This document shows, in pieces, positions 34,021 through 43,306 of a DNA stretch of 49,033 bases. The stretch's first letter is position 1. Every line of letters starts with the position of its first letter. This DNA is from Intrasporangium oryzae NRRL B-24470 (lineage in GTDB: Bacteria; Actinomycetota; Actinomycetes; Actinomycetales; Dermatophilaceae): assembly GCF_000576595.1 (NCBI RefSeq), contig NZ_AWSA01000036.1, forward strand, positions 1 through 49,033, written 5' to 3'. The notes under the pieces are model-generated. The model had not been told where the DNA came from, made no database searches, and saw nothing but the letters and a program-made list of their open reading frames with translations. A program made the translations under genes and the position numbers.

Positions 34021-35538
34021 GTGACCATCGAGACCAGCGAGACCGTCGCCGCACCACCAGCCTCGTCCACCGCCTCGAGCCGTAGGCGGCGGCGCGGCCT
34101 GCCCAGGCGCCTGCGCAGCCTCCCGCTGCGATGGCGCCTGCTGGCCGTGGCCCTCGGGCTCATCCTCGTCGCGCTCGCGCTCACGATGGTGGTCGTCAGT
34201 GCCCTGCTCAACCGCTACCTGCTCGACCAGGCCGAGCAGGAGCTGCGCGTCTACGGCGCGAGCATCGCTCGACTGCAGGTGAGCCAGATGGCCCAGGACC
34301 GCCCCCTGCTCCCGACCGGTTTCACCCTGCGCCTCCAGCCTGCCGATGGGGAGGAGCAGATCTCGCTCGGTGAGGCGGCGACCGAGACCGACCGGGCCGA
34401 CATCCCCTACCTGCACCCCGACGACCCGCAGGTGAAGTCCGGCAAGACGTTCACCGTCGGCTCCGTCGGCGGCGGTGACACCGAGTGGCTGGCCCTGGCC
34501 CAGGCCGACACCAACCAGGTTGCGACCTTCGTCGTCGCGCTGCCGCTCCGCCAGCTCGACGACACCGTCGACCGCTTCCTGCGCTACGCGGCCGCGATCG
34601 GCGGGATCGTCCTGCTCGCGTGTGCGGTGCTCGGCTGGTTCCTCGTCCGGCGAACCTTCCGGCCACTGACCCGGATCGAGGACACGGCTGCAGGGATCGC
34701 GGCCGGTGACCTCACGCGGCGTGTCGAGGTCCCCGACACCGACGACGAGGTCGCCTCGCTCTCACGCTCGCTCAACGCGATGCTCGCGCGGATCGAGCAG
34801 AGCTTCGCGGTCCGCGAGGCCAACGAGCTCAAGATGAGGCGCTTCATCGCCGACGCCTCGCACGAGCTGCGGACCCCCCTCGCGGCCGTCTCGGGCTACG
34901 CCGAGCTCTACCGCCAGGGCGCGCTTCCCACCTCGGATGCGGTCGCCGGCGCGATGGGCCGGATCGAGAGCGAGAGCCACCGGATGAGCGGGCTCGTCGA
35001 GGACCTGCTGACCCTCGCCCGCCTCGACGGCGAGCGACCGCTCGAGCTGCAGACCGTCGATCTCGCCGTCCTCGCCGCGGACGCCGCCCAGGACGCCCGC
35101 ACGATCAGCCCGGACCGGCACTTCACCGCATCGGGCATCAAGGGCCCGATCCAGCCGACCGAGCTCATCGCCGACGAGCGACAGCTGCGCCAGGTCGTCA
35201 CCAACCTCGTCACGAACGCCCGGGTCCACACGCCCGAGGGCACGCCCGTCGAGATCCTCGTCGGGCGCACCGGGCCCGACCGGGTCGCCCTGCTCGTCCG
35301 CGACCACGGCCCGGGGATCCCGGCGGCTGACCGTCGCACGGTCTTCGAGCGTTTCTACCGTGCGGACTGGTCCCGCAGCCGGGGCCGCGGCGGGGGCAAC
35401 GGCCTCGGCCTCGCCATCGTCGACGCGATCGTCGCAGCCCACGGAGGCGAGGTCCGGGCCGACGAGACCCCCGGCGGTGGCGCGACGTTCGTCGTCGAGC
35501 TGCCCCAGCGGCCGCGGCCCGAGCTCATCGACGGCTGA
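34021..35538 (+). CDS. Sensor histidine kinase (cognate)
   Basis: 505 residues. Basic N-terminus, TM1 (LLAVALGLILVALALTMVVV), an extracytoplasmic sensor of about 130 residues, TM2 (AIGGIVLLACAVLGWFLV), HAMP, then H-box DASHELRTPLAAVSGYAE, N-box RQVVTNLVTNARVH, G1 DHGPGIP and G2 GGNGLGLAIVDAIVAAHGG. GTG start, 14 bases after the regulator stop, so one operon. Ligand unknown; followed by a strong terminator. Confidence 0.93.
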   Translation: MTIETSETVAAPPASSTASSRRRRRGLPRRLRSLPLRWRLLAVALGLILVALALTMVVVSALLNRYLLDQAEQELRVYGASIARLQVSQMAQDRPLLPTGFTLRLQPADGEEQISLGEAATETDRADIPYLHPDDPQVKSGKTFTVGSVGGGDTEWLALAQADTNQVATFVVALPLRQLDDTVDRFLRYAAAIGGIVLLACAVLGWFLVRRTFRPLTRIEDTAAGIAAGDLTRRVEVPDTDDEVASLSRSLNAMLARIEQSFAVREANELKMRRFIADASHELRTPLAAVSGYAELYRQGALPTSDAVAGAMGRIESESHRMSGLVEDLLTLARLDGERPLELQTVDLAVLAADAAQDARTISPDRHFTASGIKGPIQPTELIADERQLRQVVTNLVTNARVHTPEGTPVEILVGRTGPDRVALLVRDHGPGIPAADRRTVFERFYRADWSRSRGRGGGNGLGLAIVDAIVAAHGGEVRADETPGGGATFVVELPQRPRPELIDG

Positions 35539-35545
35539 GGCGGCA

Positions 35546-35578
35546 GGACGACCCCGCCGCGCGCGGCGGGGACCCGTC
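35546..35578 (+). terminator. Terminator of the two-component operon
   Basis: Core stem CCCCGCCGC / GCGGCGGGG (35552-35560 with 35563-35571), extended by AGGACG / CGTCCT on both sides. Confidence 0.75.
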
Positions 35579-35674
35579 CTCGACTGGGACACAGCGGCAT
35601 ACGGCCCACCGGGCCAGCCGTCGAGGCTCTCGGCGGATGTCGAGCCGCCGTGCGGAGACCACACAGCCCATTCT

Positions 35675-35724
35675 TAGGATCGCCACACGAGTGTCCCAAT
35701 CTCGGCTTGTCTGATGGAGACAAG
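35675..35724 (+). promoter_or_regulatory. Promoter and palindrome upstream of the HtrA protease gene
   Basis: A TAGGAT -10 box (35675-35680) is followed at 35706-35724 by CTTGTCT-gatgg-AGACAAG, a perfect 7-5-7 inverted repeat just 21 bases before the ATG. It could be an operator or an mRNA leader hairpin. The GGAGGAG ribosome site follows. Confidence 0.45.
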
Positions 35725-35745
35725 CGAGAGAACCGAGGAGGAGCC

Positions 35746-37020
35746 ATGACCATGGCACCGGACCACACCCAGCAGATCCCCAACGCTGACTACTACAGCC
35801 AGCTTCCGCCCCCGATGCCTCCGGCGCCGCCGGAGGGGCAGGGCGGTGGCGGCTCGACGCCGCCCCCGAAGGAGCGCCGCCGGCTGGCCGAGACCACGGG
35901 CGTGGCCCTGCTCGCCGCGATCCTCGCGAGCGGAGGCACGTATGCCGCCACTCAGATCCACGACCACGGCACCGTGTTCCCGAGCTCGGAGACGACGACG
36001 TCCTCGACCACGACGAACAACGCGAACTCCTCCCCCACCGTCATCCAGGGCAACGCCGCAGCGCCTGACTGGACGGCGGTCGCCAAGGCCGTCTCGCCGA
36101 GCGTCGTCAGCATCGATGTCACCACGGCCCAGGGCGAGGGCGCCGGTTCCGGCGTCATCTTCGACAAGTCCGGCCACATCCTGACCAACAACCACGTCGT
36201 CGGGGACGCGACCGGCGCCGGCGCGATCAGCGTGACCCTTGCCGACGGACGCACCTACGGCGCGACGATCGTCGGCACCGACCCGTCGACCGACCTCGCC
36301 GTCATCAAGCTGACGAACGGTCCGAGCGACCTCACGCCGATCACCCTCGGCGACTCGGAGGCGCTCAAGGTCGGCGACCCCGCGATGGCGGTCGGCAACC
36401 CGCTCGGCCTCTCGGGCACGGTCACGACCGGCATCGTCTCGGCCCTCAACCGGCCCGTGAGCACCGGCACGAGCGACTCGCCCAGCGGGCAGGCGGTCGA
36501 CCCCGTCGTCACCAACGCGATCCAGACGTCCGCGGCGATCAACCCCGGCAACTCCGGTGGTGCCCTCGTCAACGCCAAGGGCGAGCTCATCGGCATCAAC
36601 AGCTCGATCGCCCAGCTCGGCGGCTCCTCGGGCGGCCAGAGCGGCAACATCGGCATCGGGTTCGCCATCCCGATCAAGGAAGCCAAGACCATCGCGGACC
36701 AGCTCATCTCGAGCGGCAAGGCCTCTCACGCCTTCCTCGGGGTCAGCACTCGCGACGCGACCGTCACCGACGGCTCGGCCAAGCGCGCAGGCGCCCAGGT
36801 CGCATCGGTGACGGACGGAACCCCCGCCGCGAAGGCCGGCATCAAGCAGGGCGATGTCATCATCGCGGTCAACGGCCAGCCCGTCGACTCGGCCACGGCG
36901 CTCGTCGCCCAGATCCGCGAGATGACCGCCGGTGACAAGACCACCCTGACGATCATCCGGTCGGGTGCGCGACAGAACGTCGATGTGACCCTCGCCGTGA
37001 AGCCCGACACCCAGAACTGA
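35746..37020 (+). CDS. HtrA/DegP-type membrane-anchored serine protease with PDZ domain
   Basis: 424 residues. Pro/Gly-rich cytoplasmic N-terminus (residues 1-45), one TM (VALLAAILASGGTYAA), a Ser/Thr linker, then a trypsin-like domain with the triad His in TNNHVVGDA, Asp in STDLAVIKL and Ser in NPGNSGGALV. A single C-terminal PDZ (about 330-420) has GAQVASVTDGTPAAKAGI and GDVIIAVNG. Degrades or refolds misfolded envelope proteins. It follows a two-component operon but has its own promoter; control by that system is plausible. Confidence 0.92.
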   Translation: MTMAPDHTQQIPNADYYSQLPPPMPPAPPEGQGGGGSTPPPKERRRLAETTGVALLAAILASGGTYAATQIHDHGTVFPSSETTTSSTTTNNANSSPTVIQGNAAAPDWTAVAKAVSPSVVSIDVTTAQGEGAGSGVIFDKSGHILTNNHVVGDATGAGAISVTLADGRTYGATIVGTDPSTDLAVIKLTNGPSDLTPITLGDSEALKVGDPAMAVGNPLGLSGTVTTGIVSALNRPVSTGTSDSPSGQAVDPVVTNAIQTSAAINPGNSGGALVNAKGELIGINSSIAQLGGSSGGQSGNIGIGFAIPIKEAKTIADQLISSGKASHAFLGVSTRDATVTDGSAKRAGAQVASVTDGTPAAKAGIKQGDVIIAVNGQPVDSATALVAQIREMTAGDKTTLTIIRSGARQNVDVTLAVKPDTQN

Positions 37021-37052
37021 CCGTCCCCTCCCCTCGCGTTCCCCCCGGCGCG

Positions 37053-37096
37053 ACGACGTGATCCCGGAGCCTCCCGCTTCCGGGATCACGTCGTTT
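37053..37096 (+). terminator. Terminator of the HtrA gene
   Basis: Perfect 16-bp stem (37053-37068 with 37079-37094), ten-base loop, followed by TT. Confidence 0.85.
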
Positions 37097-37122
37097 GCGC
37101 AGGTCCGACCTAGGATGCTCCG

Positions 37123-38697
37123 GTGAACCCGGACGAGAGCACCCACCCGACCGCCGACGGCGCCGTCACCACGGCGCCGGCTGAGGGGCCCCCCGCGAGC
37201 GCCGATGGCAGCGCCCCGCCGGCGCCGCGGCTCGACCCCGAGGACGTCGCGACCGCCGTCCGGGTGCTCGCCCTCGCCCCCTCGCTCGACCTCGACGACC
37301 CCGACTTCGAGACGCTCAAACGGGCGGCGTCCCTGATGTACAAGCGGCTCAAGAAGGACCGGCGCAACGCAAAGACGTGGGCCGAGCGCAAGGCCGACCG
37401 CCAGGTCATCGAGTCGACGGCGACCGGGTCGCCGATGCGGATCGATGACGAGACGCGCGGCATCCCCCTCGTCTCCAGCGCGAGGGGCGCGTTCGCCGGC
37501 GAGCTGGTCAACCCGCGAGGCTGCTACATCTGCAAGACGGACTACACGCTCGTCGACGCCTTCTACCACTGGCTCTGCCCCTCCTGCGCGGCGACCTCGC
37601 ACGCCAAGCGGGACCAGCGCACCGACCTCACCGGCCGGCGCGCCCTGCTCACGGGAGGCCGCGCCAAGATCGGGATGTACATCGCCCTGCGCCTGCTCCG
37701 CGACGGCGCCCACACGACGATCACGACCCGCTTCCCCAAGGACGCGATGCGCCGGTTCGCCGCGATGGAGGACAGCGGCGACTGGATCCACCGGCTCAAG
37801 ATCGTCGGGATCGACCTGCGCGACCCGACTCAGGTCGTCGCGCTCGCCGACGAGGTGGCGGCCGCCGGCCCGCTCGACATCCTCATCAACAACGCGGCCC
37901 AGACCGTGCGCCGCTCGCCGGGCGCCTACAGCAACCTCGTCGAGATGGAGTCGGCGCCGCTCCCTGACGGGATCGCGCTGCCGGAGATGGTCACCTTCGA
38001 CCGCATCAGCGAGGCGCACCCCGCCGCCATCGCCGGGGCCCTGAGGGACCATGCCGTCGCGCACCACGACGGCGAGTCCGTCGAGCACGCCATCGCCGCC
38101 CAGAACGCCGCAAGCATGACGGCGCTCGCCCTCTCGGCGGGCCACGCGAGCCTCGAGGCGCACCTCGCCGGGACAGCCGTCGACGCCGGCGGCCTCCTGC
38201 CCGACCTCCAGCGGGTCAACTCGTGGACCCAGAAGGTCGACGAGGTGGACCCGCTCGAGATGCTCGAGGTCCAGCTCTGCAACGCGACGGCTCCCTTCAT
38301 CCTCATCTCCCGGCTGCGGCCGGCGATGCGCGCCTCGACGGCTCGCCGGAAGTACGTCGTCAACGTCTCGGCGATGGAAGGCCAGTTCTCCCGGCGGTAC
38401 AAGGGTCCGGGCCACCCGCACACGAACATGGCAAAGGCGGCGCTCAACATGCTGACCCGCACGAGCGCCGCAGAGATGCTCGAGACCGACGGCATCCTCA
38501 TGACGGCCGTCGACACGGGCTGGATCACCGACGAGCGGCCGCACGACGAGAAGCTGCGGATCGCCGCCGAGGGCTGGCACGCCCCGCTCGACCTCGTCGA
38601 CGGCGCGGCCCGCGTCTACGACCCGATCGTGCGCGGGGAGGCCGGCGAGGACCTCCACGGCTGCTTCGTCAAGGACTACCAGCCCAGCCCCTGGTGA
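37123..38697 (+). CDS. SDR-family protein with N-terminal zinc ribbon, catalytic Tyr absent
   Basis: 524 residues, about twice a normal SDR. Residues 1-110 are helical; CYICKTDY and LCPSCAATS (about 136-158) give a CxxC/CxxC zinc ribbon. The Rossmann part follows: RALLTGGRAKIGMYIALRLL, LDILINNAAQT, a long insertion, VVNVSAMEGQ with the Ser, and then HTNMAKAALNML where YxxxK is expected; the Tyr position is Thr. TAGGAT ends six bases before the GTG (leaderless). Activity as a classic dehydrogenase is doubtful; unknown substrate. Confidence 0.75.
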   Translation: MNPDESTHPTADGAVTTAPAEGPPASADGSAPPAPRLDPEDVATAVRVLALAPSLDLDDPDFETLKRAASLMYKRLKKDRRNAKTWAERKADRQVIESTATGSPMRIDDETRGIPLVSSARGAFAGELVNPRGCYICKTDYTLVDAFYHWLCPSCAATSHAKRDQRTDLTGRRALLTGGRAKIGMYIALRLLRDGAHTTITTRFPKDAMRRFAAMEDSGDWIHRLKIVGIDLRDPTQVVALADEVAAAGPLDILINNAAQTVRRSPGAYSNLVEMESAPLPDGIALPEMVTFDRISEAHPAAIAGALRDHAVAHHDGESVEHAIAAQNAASMTALALSAGHASLEAHLAGTAVDAGGLLPDLQRVNSWTQKVDEVDPLEMLEVQLCNATAPFILISRLRPAMRASTARRKYVVNVSAMEGQFSRRYKGPGHPHTNMAKAALNMLTRTSAAEMLETDGILMTAVDTGWITDERPHDEKLRIAAEGWHAPLDLVDGAARVYDPIVRGEAGEDLHGCFVKDYQPSPW

Positions 38698-38717
38698 CCG
38701 CGCGGTCCGAGCGCGGC

Positions 38718-38760
38718 TGAGCCCGGCGGCATACGACGAACCCGTATGCCGCCGGGCTCA
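38718..38760. terminator. Terminator built from two inverted GTATGCCG words
   Basis: Perfect 18-bp stem (38718-38735 with 38743-38760), seven-base loop. Each arm contains the octamer (38727-38734 and 38744-38751). It sits between the convergent SDR and SHOCT genes. Confidence 0.85.
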
Positions 38761-38806
38761 GCTCCGGGCGAACCGGATTCGGGCCGACGGTCTTGCGGTC
38801 ACGCGG

Positions 38807-39202
38807 TCAGGCCAAGGCCTTGGCCTTGAGGGCGTCGAACTCGGACTGGCTGATGGCGCCCGAGTCGAGCAGCGCCTTCGCGTCGGAGATCTGGGAGGCC
38901 GGCGACGCGCCCGAGCCGGCGACCTGCTGGATGTACTCCGCCTGGGCCTTCTGCTGCTGGGCCATCGACGCCATCTGCCGCTCGCCCATGCTCTTGCCCC
39001 GGACGATGAGGTAGATGAGCGCGCCGAGCCAGGGCAGGAAGATCAGCACGAGTGCCCACCCGGCCTTGGCCCAACCACTGAGCGTCCGGTCGCTGAACAT
39101 GTCGAACACGCAGCGGAACCACACCATGATCGCGGCGATCCAGATGAAGAACCAGAAGCTCCACAGAAGGACGTCCCAGAAGTTGGTGGTGATGTCGTTC
39201 AT
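38807..39202 (-). CDS. Small membrane protein with PLDc_N and SHOCT domains
   Basis: 131 residues. Two helices (FWDVLLWSFWFFIWIAAIMV and AGWALVLIFLPWLGALIYLI) of the PLDc_N type, then a linker with GERQMASMAQQQKAQ and a C-terminal SHOCT module DAKALLDSGAISQSEFDALK. Common in actinobacteria; likely membrane-located oligomer of unknown role. ATG 39202 with GGAGTGG upstream. Confidence 0.85.
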   Translation of the reverse strand: MNDITTNFWDVLLWSFWFFIWIAAIMVWFRCVFDMFSDRTLSGWAKAGWALVLIFLPWLGALIYLIVRGKSMGERQMASMAQQQKAQAEYIQQVAGSGASPASQISDAKALLDSGAISQSEFDALKAKALA

Positions 39203-39499
39203 TGCCACTCCTTCACTTGTGTCCGCCGTCCTCCGGCCCGTCGCTGTGCGGGGACCGGCGCCTGCGGACGCTCTTCCGAGGCCTGACATCAGGCCCGACA
39301 AAGCCCACCCTGCCCGCACGGAATACCGGTCGACATCGCCCACAAAGGATGAGAAGAGACGAAATTCAGCCCGTCCGGGGACGTGTGACGTGCTCGAGCG
39401 CCCGGACGGGCCGCCCCGCTTCCCGATGAGGCCGTATGCCGCTGAGCACAGTCCGTCGTAACCGGCCCGGTCGCTGCGTGGCGGGGCCACACTGGAGAC
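39203..39499. other. Gap without a gene
   Basis: I see no coding frame. It has an inverted repeat CCCGTCCGGG / CCCGGACGGG (39370-39379 with 39401-39410), one GTATGCCG at 39434, and the presumed divergent promoters of the SHOCT and SnoaL-like genes. Confidence 0.5.
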
Positions 39500-39910
39500 G
39501 TGGACGCCGAACTGAACCGTCGCAACACCCTGGACGCGGTCGATGCCTTCAACGCGGGCGACCTCGACCGCTACCTCGCGAGCTATGCGCCGTACGCGGT
39601 CATCCACGGGCTCCCGGAGCACCTGCCACCGACCGTCGCAGGACACCGCGAGTTCCTCACGGCGATGCGTGCTGCCCTGCCGGACTTCAAGGCGGAGGTG
39701 CACACGCTCATCGTCGAGAACGACACGTCGGCGGCGCGGCTCACGTACACCGGAACCCACCGGGGAGTGCTCCAGGGCGTGCCCCCGACCGGTCGGCGCC
39801 TGCGCTGGGATGCGATGAACTTCAGGCGGTTCAACGACGAGGGCCTGACCGTCGAGCGGTGGATCCTCAACGACAACATCGCCCTGCTCCACCAGCTCGG
39901 GCGAGTCTGA
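39500..39910 (+). CDS. SnoaL-like / NTF2-fold protein
   Basis: 136 residues. NTF2/SnoaL pattern: NTLDAVDAFNAGDLDRYLAS, AGHREFLTAMRAALPDFKAE, THRGVLQGVPPTGRRLRWDA and a C-terminal NDNIALLHQLGRV. Members include ester cyclases and binding proteins; role unknown. CACACT stands six bases before the GTG, as with the response regulator gene. Confidence 0.8.
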   Translation: MDAELNRRNTLDAVDAFNAGDLDRYLASYAPYAVIHGLPEHLPPTVAGHREFLTAMRAALPDFKAEVHTLIVENDTSAARLTYTGTHRGVLQGVPPTGRRLRWDAMNFRRFNDEGLTVERWILNDNIALLHQLGRV

Positions 39911-39950
39911 GGCACCCACCCCCGACCACCCGAGCACGGGGTGCGATGTG

Positions 39951-40796
39951 TCAGCGGTCGGATGCGGCCGCTGAAGGCATCGAACCGCGGGTGACGCCGT
40001 CGGCGATGACCTCACTCATCAGGGCGATGAGGTCACGTCGGCGCCGGTCGGGGTCAGCGGCATACGTCGACGGCTCGTCGGGACGCTCGCGCACGCGGAG
40101 GGCCTCCTCCGCGATCTCGCGGCGGTGCGGGAACGCCTCGAGCACCCACCGTCCGCCGCCCGACTTGGACGTGGGTCGTCCGGTGACGAGCAGGTGGTGC
40201 AGGCGCGGCGCCCCGAGAGCACCCCACTCTGCGGCCTGCGGCAGCGAGGCCTCGCGAGGGTGATGCTCCATCGCCTCGAGCTGGGCGCGCCAGTACGTGT
40301 CGAGGTTGTCGCGGGTCGCCGCGTGGAGGGCGGCATCGTCGCTGTGGATCTCGATGTCGCGAAGCGGCCTGCCTCGCAGGGTGACTCCGTGGTCGCGCAG
40401 CTCACGCCACGTGATCTCCTTGACGTCGCCGTGGTGGCCGACGTCGAACCACTCGTGCAGCACGCCGGGCCCCTCCGGGACGTCGGCCGGACGCCCGGCG
40501 AGGTCGCTCTCGAGGACGTAGAAGCCGTCGTAGGCCGGTGACGGCCACCGCTTGCCCAGCTCGGCGTGGACGTGGCGCAGCGCCTCGATGTCGACGTCGG
40601 TGGGGCGGCGGGTGACCGTCGCGACGAAGTCGATGTCGCTGCCCGCGTGGAACTCGCCGTCGAACCCGATGGAGCCGTGGAGGTAGAGACCGTCGAGCAG
40701 GCCCGGCAGCGCGTCGTCGACGAGGGCGGCATGCGTGTCGCAGACCGTTCGGACGATCTCGGGCAGCTCGTCCCGGGTCGGGGTCGCCACCGTCAC
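39951..40796 (-). CDS. Nucleotidyltransferase of the aminoglycoside adenylyltransferase type
   Basis: 281 residues. Nucleotidyltransferase motif YLHGSIGFDGEFHAGSDIDF (G-S...D-x-D) with a C-terminal helical DUF4111-like domain as in AadA. The DVGHHGDVKEITWREL part is unusual for AadA, so antibiotic modification is not assumed. GTG start overlaps the aminopeptidase stop (GTGA), so it is co-translated. Confidence 0.75.
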   Translation of the reverse strand: MTVATPTRDELPEIVRTVCDTHAALVDDALPGLLDGLYLHGSIGFDGEFHAGSDIDFVATVTRRPTDVDIEALRHVHAELGKRWPSPAYDGFYVLESDLAGRPADVPEGPGVLHEWFDVGHHGDVKEITWRELRDHGVTLRGRPLRDIEIHSDDAALHAATRDNLDTYWRAQLEAMEHHPREASLPQAAEWGALGAPRLHHLLVTGRPTSKSGGGRWVLEAFPHRREIAEEALRVRERPDEPSTYAADPDRRRRDLIALMSEVIADGVTRGSMPSAAASDR

Positions 40797-43303
40797 GCCT
40801 CGGGGTAGTAGGCGCGCCGGGACGCGAGGGCCTCGCGCAGCTCGGAGTCGGCGTCGACGAGGGACCGGCGGACGGCCGGCGTGAGGTCGTCGCGCGTGAG
40901 CGTCGCAGCGCTGAGGCGCGCCGTCTCGTCGGTGAACACCCGCGGGAAGGCGACCCGCACGACGCGCGACAGGGCGTCCTCGCCGACCCAGCCGGACATC
41001 TCGGGGACCTCGGTGAAGTAGCGCTCGACATAGGCCTCGACGAGGGCGTCCTCGGGGGCGGACCAGAACCCCCGGGCCAGGTGGACCATCTCGTAGTTGG
41101 ACCGGTCGTGACGTCCGGTGAGCTGGTCCCAGGCCCACGCCTTCTGCTCCGCGTCGGGCAGGCTGGCCCGGCACATGAGCGCGTTGAGCGAGCCCTGGAG
41201 CGTCTCGTCCTTGAGGCGGTAGCCCTCGACCTCCTCGGCACCGATGAAGCCGCGGGTCGCGAGGTTGCCGACGACGATCCAGCGGAAGTCACCGTCGTCC
41301 TCGAGACCGAGCGGCAGGCCCTCGCCCTCCGCCCACGAGCGGAGCAGCCCCTCGTCGTCGTTGGCGCCCGCGAGCAGCCGCGCGGCGGCGAGCGACTCCG
41401 TCGAGCCGGGAGTCGCCGTGTCGAGGAGGGCGCGAGCGCTCGATGCGAGCCGCTCGAGGGCGCGCGACTGCTGGGCGCGAGGCACGAAGAAGGGCACGAT
41501 GCGGTGCTCCGCGTAGGCGGCCATCCGGGTGAGGATCGACGAGTTGGTCTCGGACGGCCACACGCACTCGAACACGTGCAGGAAGGTCGCCGGCGCGACC
41601 GCGGCCCCGTGGACCGCGTCGAGCAGGGACGACCAGACGACGGCTCGCGCCTGCGGGTCGGGGATCTGCGAGAGCTGGACGGGGAGTGCGTGGATCGTGC
41701 TCTCGGACAGGGTGACCCGGGCCCACGTCAGGTCTGAGGCGTTGGGCACGACGACGGCGGGCACGGGCTTCCCGCGCAGGCCGTCGAGGGTGGCCTCCGG
41801 GCCGGTCAGGGTCGTCGACGCGCGGAAGACCTCGGCACCGTCGGTCCAGCCGGCCACGTCGAGGGCGTGCGGCCGGTCCGCAGGGTGGGCCGACGGCACC
41901 CCGCGGCGGATCGCGGCAGCCGTGACGTGGGCGCCGGGAGCCTCACCGTCGGTCGTCAGCTCGACGGAGATCGCGTCGCGGTCGGCGGTGAGGAGCCAGC
42001 CCTGCGACCAGGCTGCGAGGTCCTTGCCGCTCGCCTGCTCGATCGCGGCGAGGAAGTCGGCGAGCGTGCCGTTGGCGTAGGACTTCTCGCTGAGGTAGGC
42101 CCGGACCCCGGCGACGAACCGGTCGTCGCCGACGTAGGCGATGAGCTGGCGCAGGGCCGCCGCGCCCTTGGCGTAGGCGATGCCGTCGAAGTTCTGCAGG
42201 GCGCTCTGCGCGTCGAGTGCCTCGACGCCCGCGATCGGGTGGGTCGACGGCGACCGCTCGGCGCCGTATCCCCACACCTTGCGTACGATCGAGGAGTCGA
42301 CCCAGGCGTCGGTGTAGTCGGTGGCGTCGACGAGGCACCGGTGCGACATGTATTCGGCGAACGACTCGTTGAGCCAGAGGTCGTCCCACCACTTCATCGT
42401 CACGAGGTCGCCGAACCACATGTGGGCCATCTCGTGCGAGACGGTGTTGGCCCGGCTCAGCAGCTCGTCGCGCGTCGCCGCCCCCCGGAAGAGGTACTGG
42501 TCGCGGAAGGTGACGCATCCCGGGTTCTCCATCGCGCCGGCGTTGAACTCGGGCACGAAGACCTGGTGGTACTCCCCGAAGGGGTAGCGGATGCCGAAGA
42601 GGCCGTGGAAGTAGTCGAACGAGCGCCGGGTCACGTCGAAGAGCTCGGCAGCGTGACGCTCGAGCGGCTCCTTCAGCGAGGCGCGGGCGTGGATGCCGAG
42701 CGGTATGCCGTCGTGCTCGCTCCGCACGGAGACGTACGGCCCGGCGCACACCGTCACGAAGTAGGTGGCGAGTGGCCGCGTCGTGGCGAGGGTCCAGCGG
42801 CCCGGGGCGGTCTGCGTGGCCGCGCCGTTGCCGATGACGACCCAGTCCGCCGGGGCGTTGACCGTGACGTCGTAGGGGGCCTTGAGGTCGGGCTGGTCGA
42901 AGCAGACGAAGACGCTCGGTGCGGCGTCGAGGAAGAGGTGCCCGTAGACGTAGTCACGCTGGTCGGCGGGGTCCGTCGCCCGGTGCAGCCCCTGGCCGTC
43001 GTGGCTGTAGGCCATGGTCGCGACGACGGTGAGCTCGTTGTCGGCGGCCAGGTCAGGCAGCGGGAGCCGCCCCTCGACGACGGCGGCGGGGTCGAGGTCG
43101 CGTCCGTTGAGCGTGATCGACGCGACCGAGCGGGCCTTGAGGTCGACCCAGCTGGGCTCGCCGGGACGGTGGCACGTGAACCGGACCGTGGCCACCGAGC
43201 CGAAGACCTCGGCACCTTGGTCGAGGTCGAGCTCGACGGCATACGAGGTGACGGTGAGCAGCTCCGAGCGCTCGCGGGCTTCGGCCAAGGTGAGACTACG
43301 CAT
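40793..43303 (-). CDS. pepN: Aminopeptidase N (M1 zinc peptidase)
   Basis: 836 residues. M1 family: substrate motif GAMENPG, zinc motif HEMAHMWFG followed 18 residues later by NESFAEY, and the tyrosine in YAKGAAALRQL region. Removes N-terminal residues from peptides in the cytoplasm. The ATG stands only three bases after a 12-bp hairpin with no ribosome site visible. A GTATGCCG at 42703 forces an ATA codon. Confidence 0.94.
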   Translation of the reverse strand: MRSLTLAEARERSELLTVTSYAVELDLDQGAEVFGSVATVRFTCHRPGEPSWVDLKARSVASITLNGRDLDPAAVVEGRLPLPDLAADNELTVVATMAYSHDGQGLHRATDPADQRDYVYGHLFLDAAPSVFVCFDQPDLKAPYDVTVNAPADWVVIGNGAATQTAPGRWTLATTRPLATYFVTVCAGPYVSVRSEHDGIPLGIHARASLKEPLERHAAELFDVTRRSFDYFHGLFGIRYPFGEYHQVFVPEFNAGAMENPGCVTFRDQYLFRGAATRDELLSRANTVSHEMAHMWFGDLVTMKWWDDLWLNESFAEYMSHRCLVDATDYTDAWVDSSIVRKVWGYGAERSPSTHPIAGVEALDAQSALQNFDGIAYAKGAAALRQLIAYVGDDRFVAGVRAYLSEKSYANGTLADFLAAIEQASGKDLAAWSQGWLLTADRDAISVELTTDGEAPGAHVTAAAIRRGVPSAHPADRPHALDVAGWTDGAEVFRASTTLTGPEATLDGLRGKPVPAVVVPNASDLTWARVTLSESTIHALPVQLSQIPDPQARAVVWSSLLDAVHGAAVAPATFLHVFECVWPSETNSSILTRMAAYAEHRIVPFFVPRAQQSRALERLASSARALLDTATPGSTESLAAARLLAGANDDEGLLRSWAEGEGLPLGLEDDGDFRWIVVGNLATRGFIGAEEVEGYRLKDETLQGSLNALMCRASLPDAEQKAWAWDQLTGRHDRSNYEMVHLARGFWSAPEDALVEAYVERYFTEVPEMSGWVGEDALSRVVRVAFPRVFTDETARLSAATLTRDDLTPAVRRSLVDADSELREALASRRAYYPEA

Positions 43304-43306
43304 GAG

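Noticed and set aside
33293-37020. MprAB-PepD locus
   Set aside because: RR-HK-HtrA order is similar, but the regulator reads like the PhoP/TcrA subgroup (DKIQGLTVGGDDYVTKPFS), and the protease has its own terminator-separated promoter.
39951-40796. Aminoglycoside resistance gene aadA
   Set aside because: Nucleotidyltransferase motif is present, but the middle region differs and it is coupled to aminopeptidase N in core chromosome; resistance cannot be claimed.
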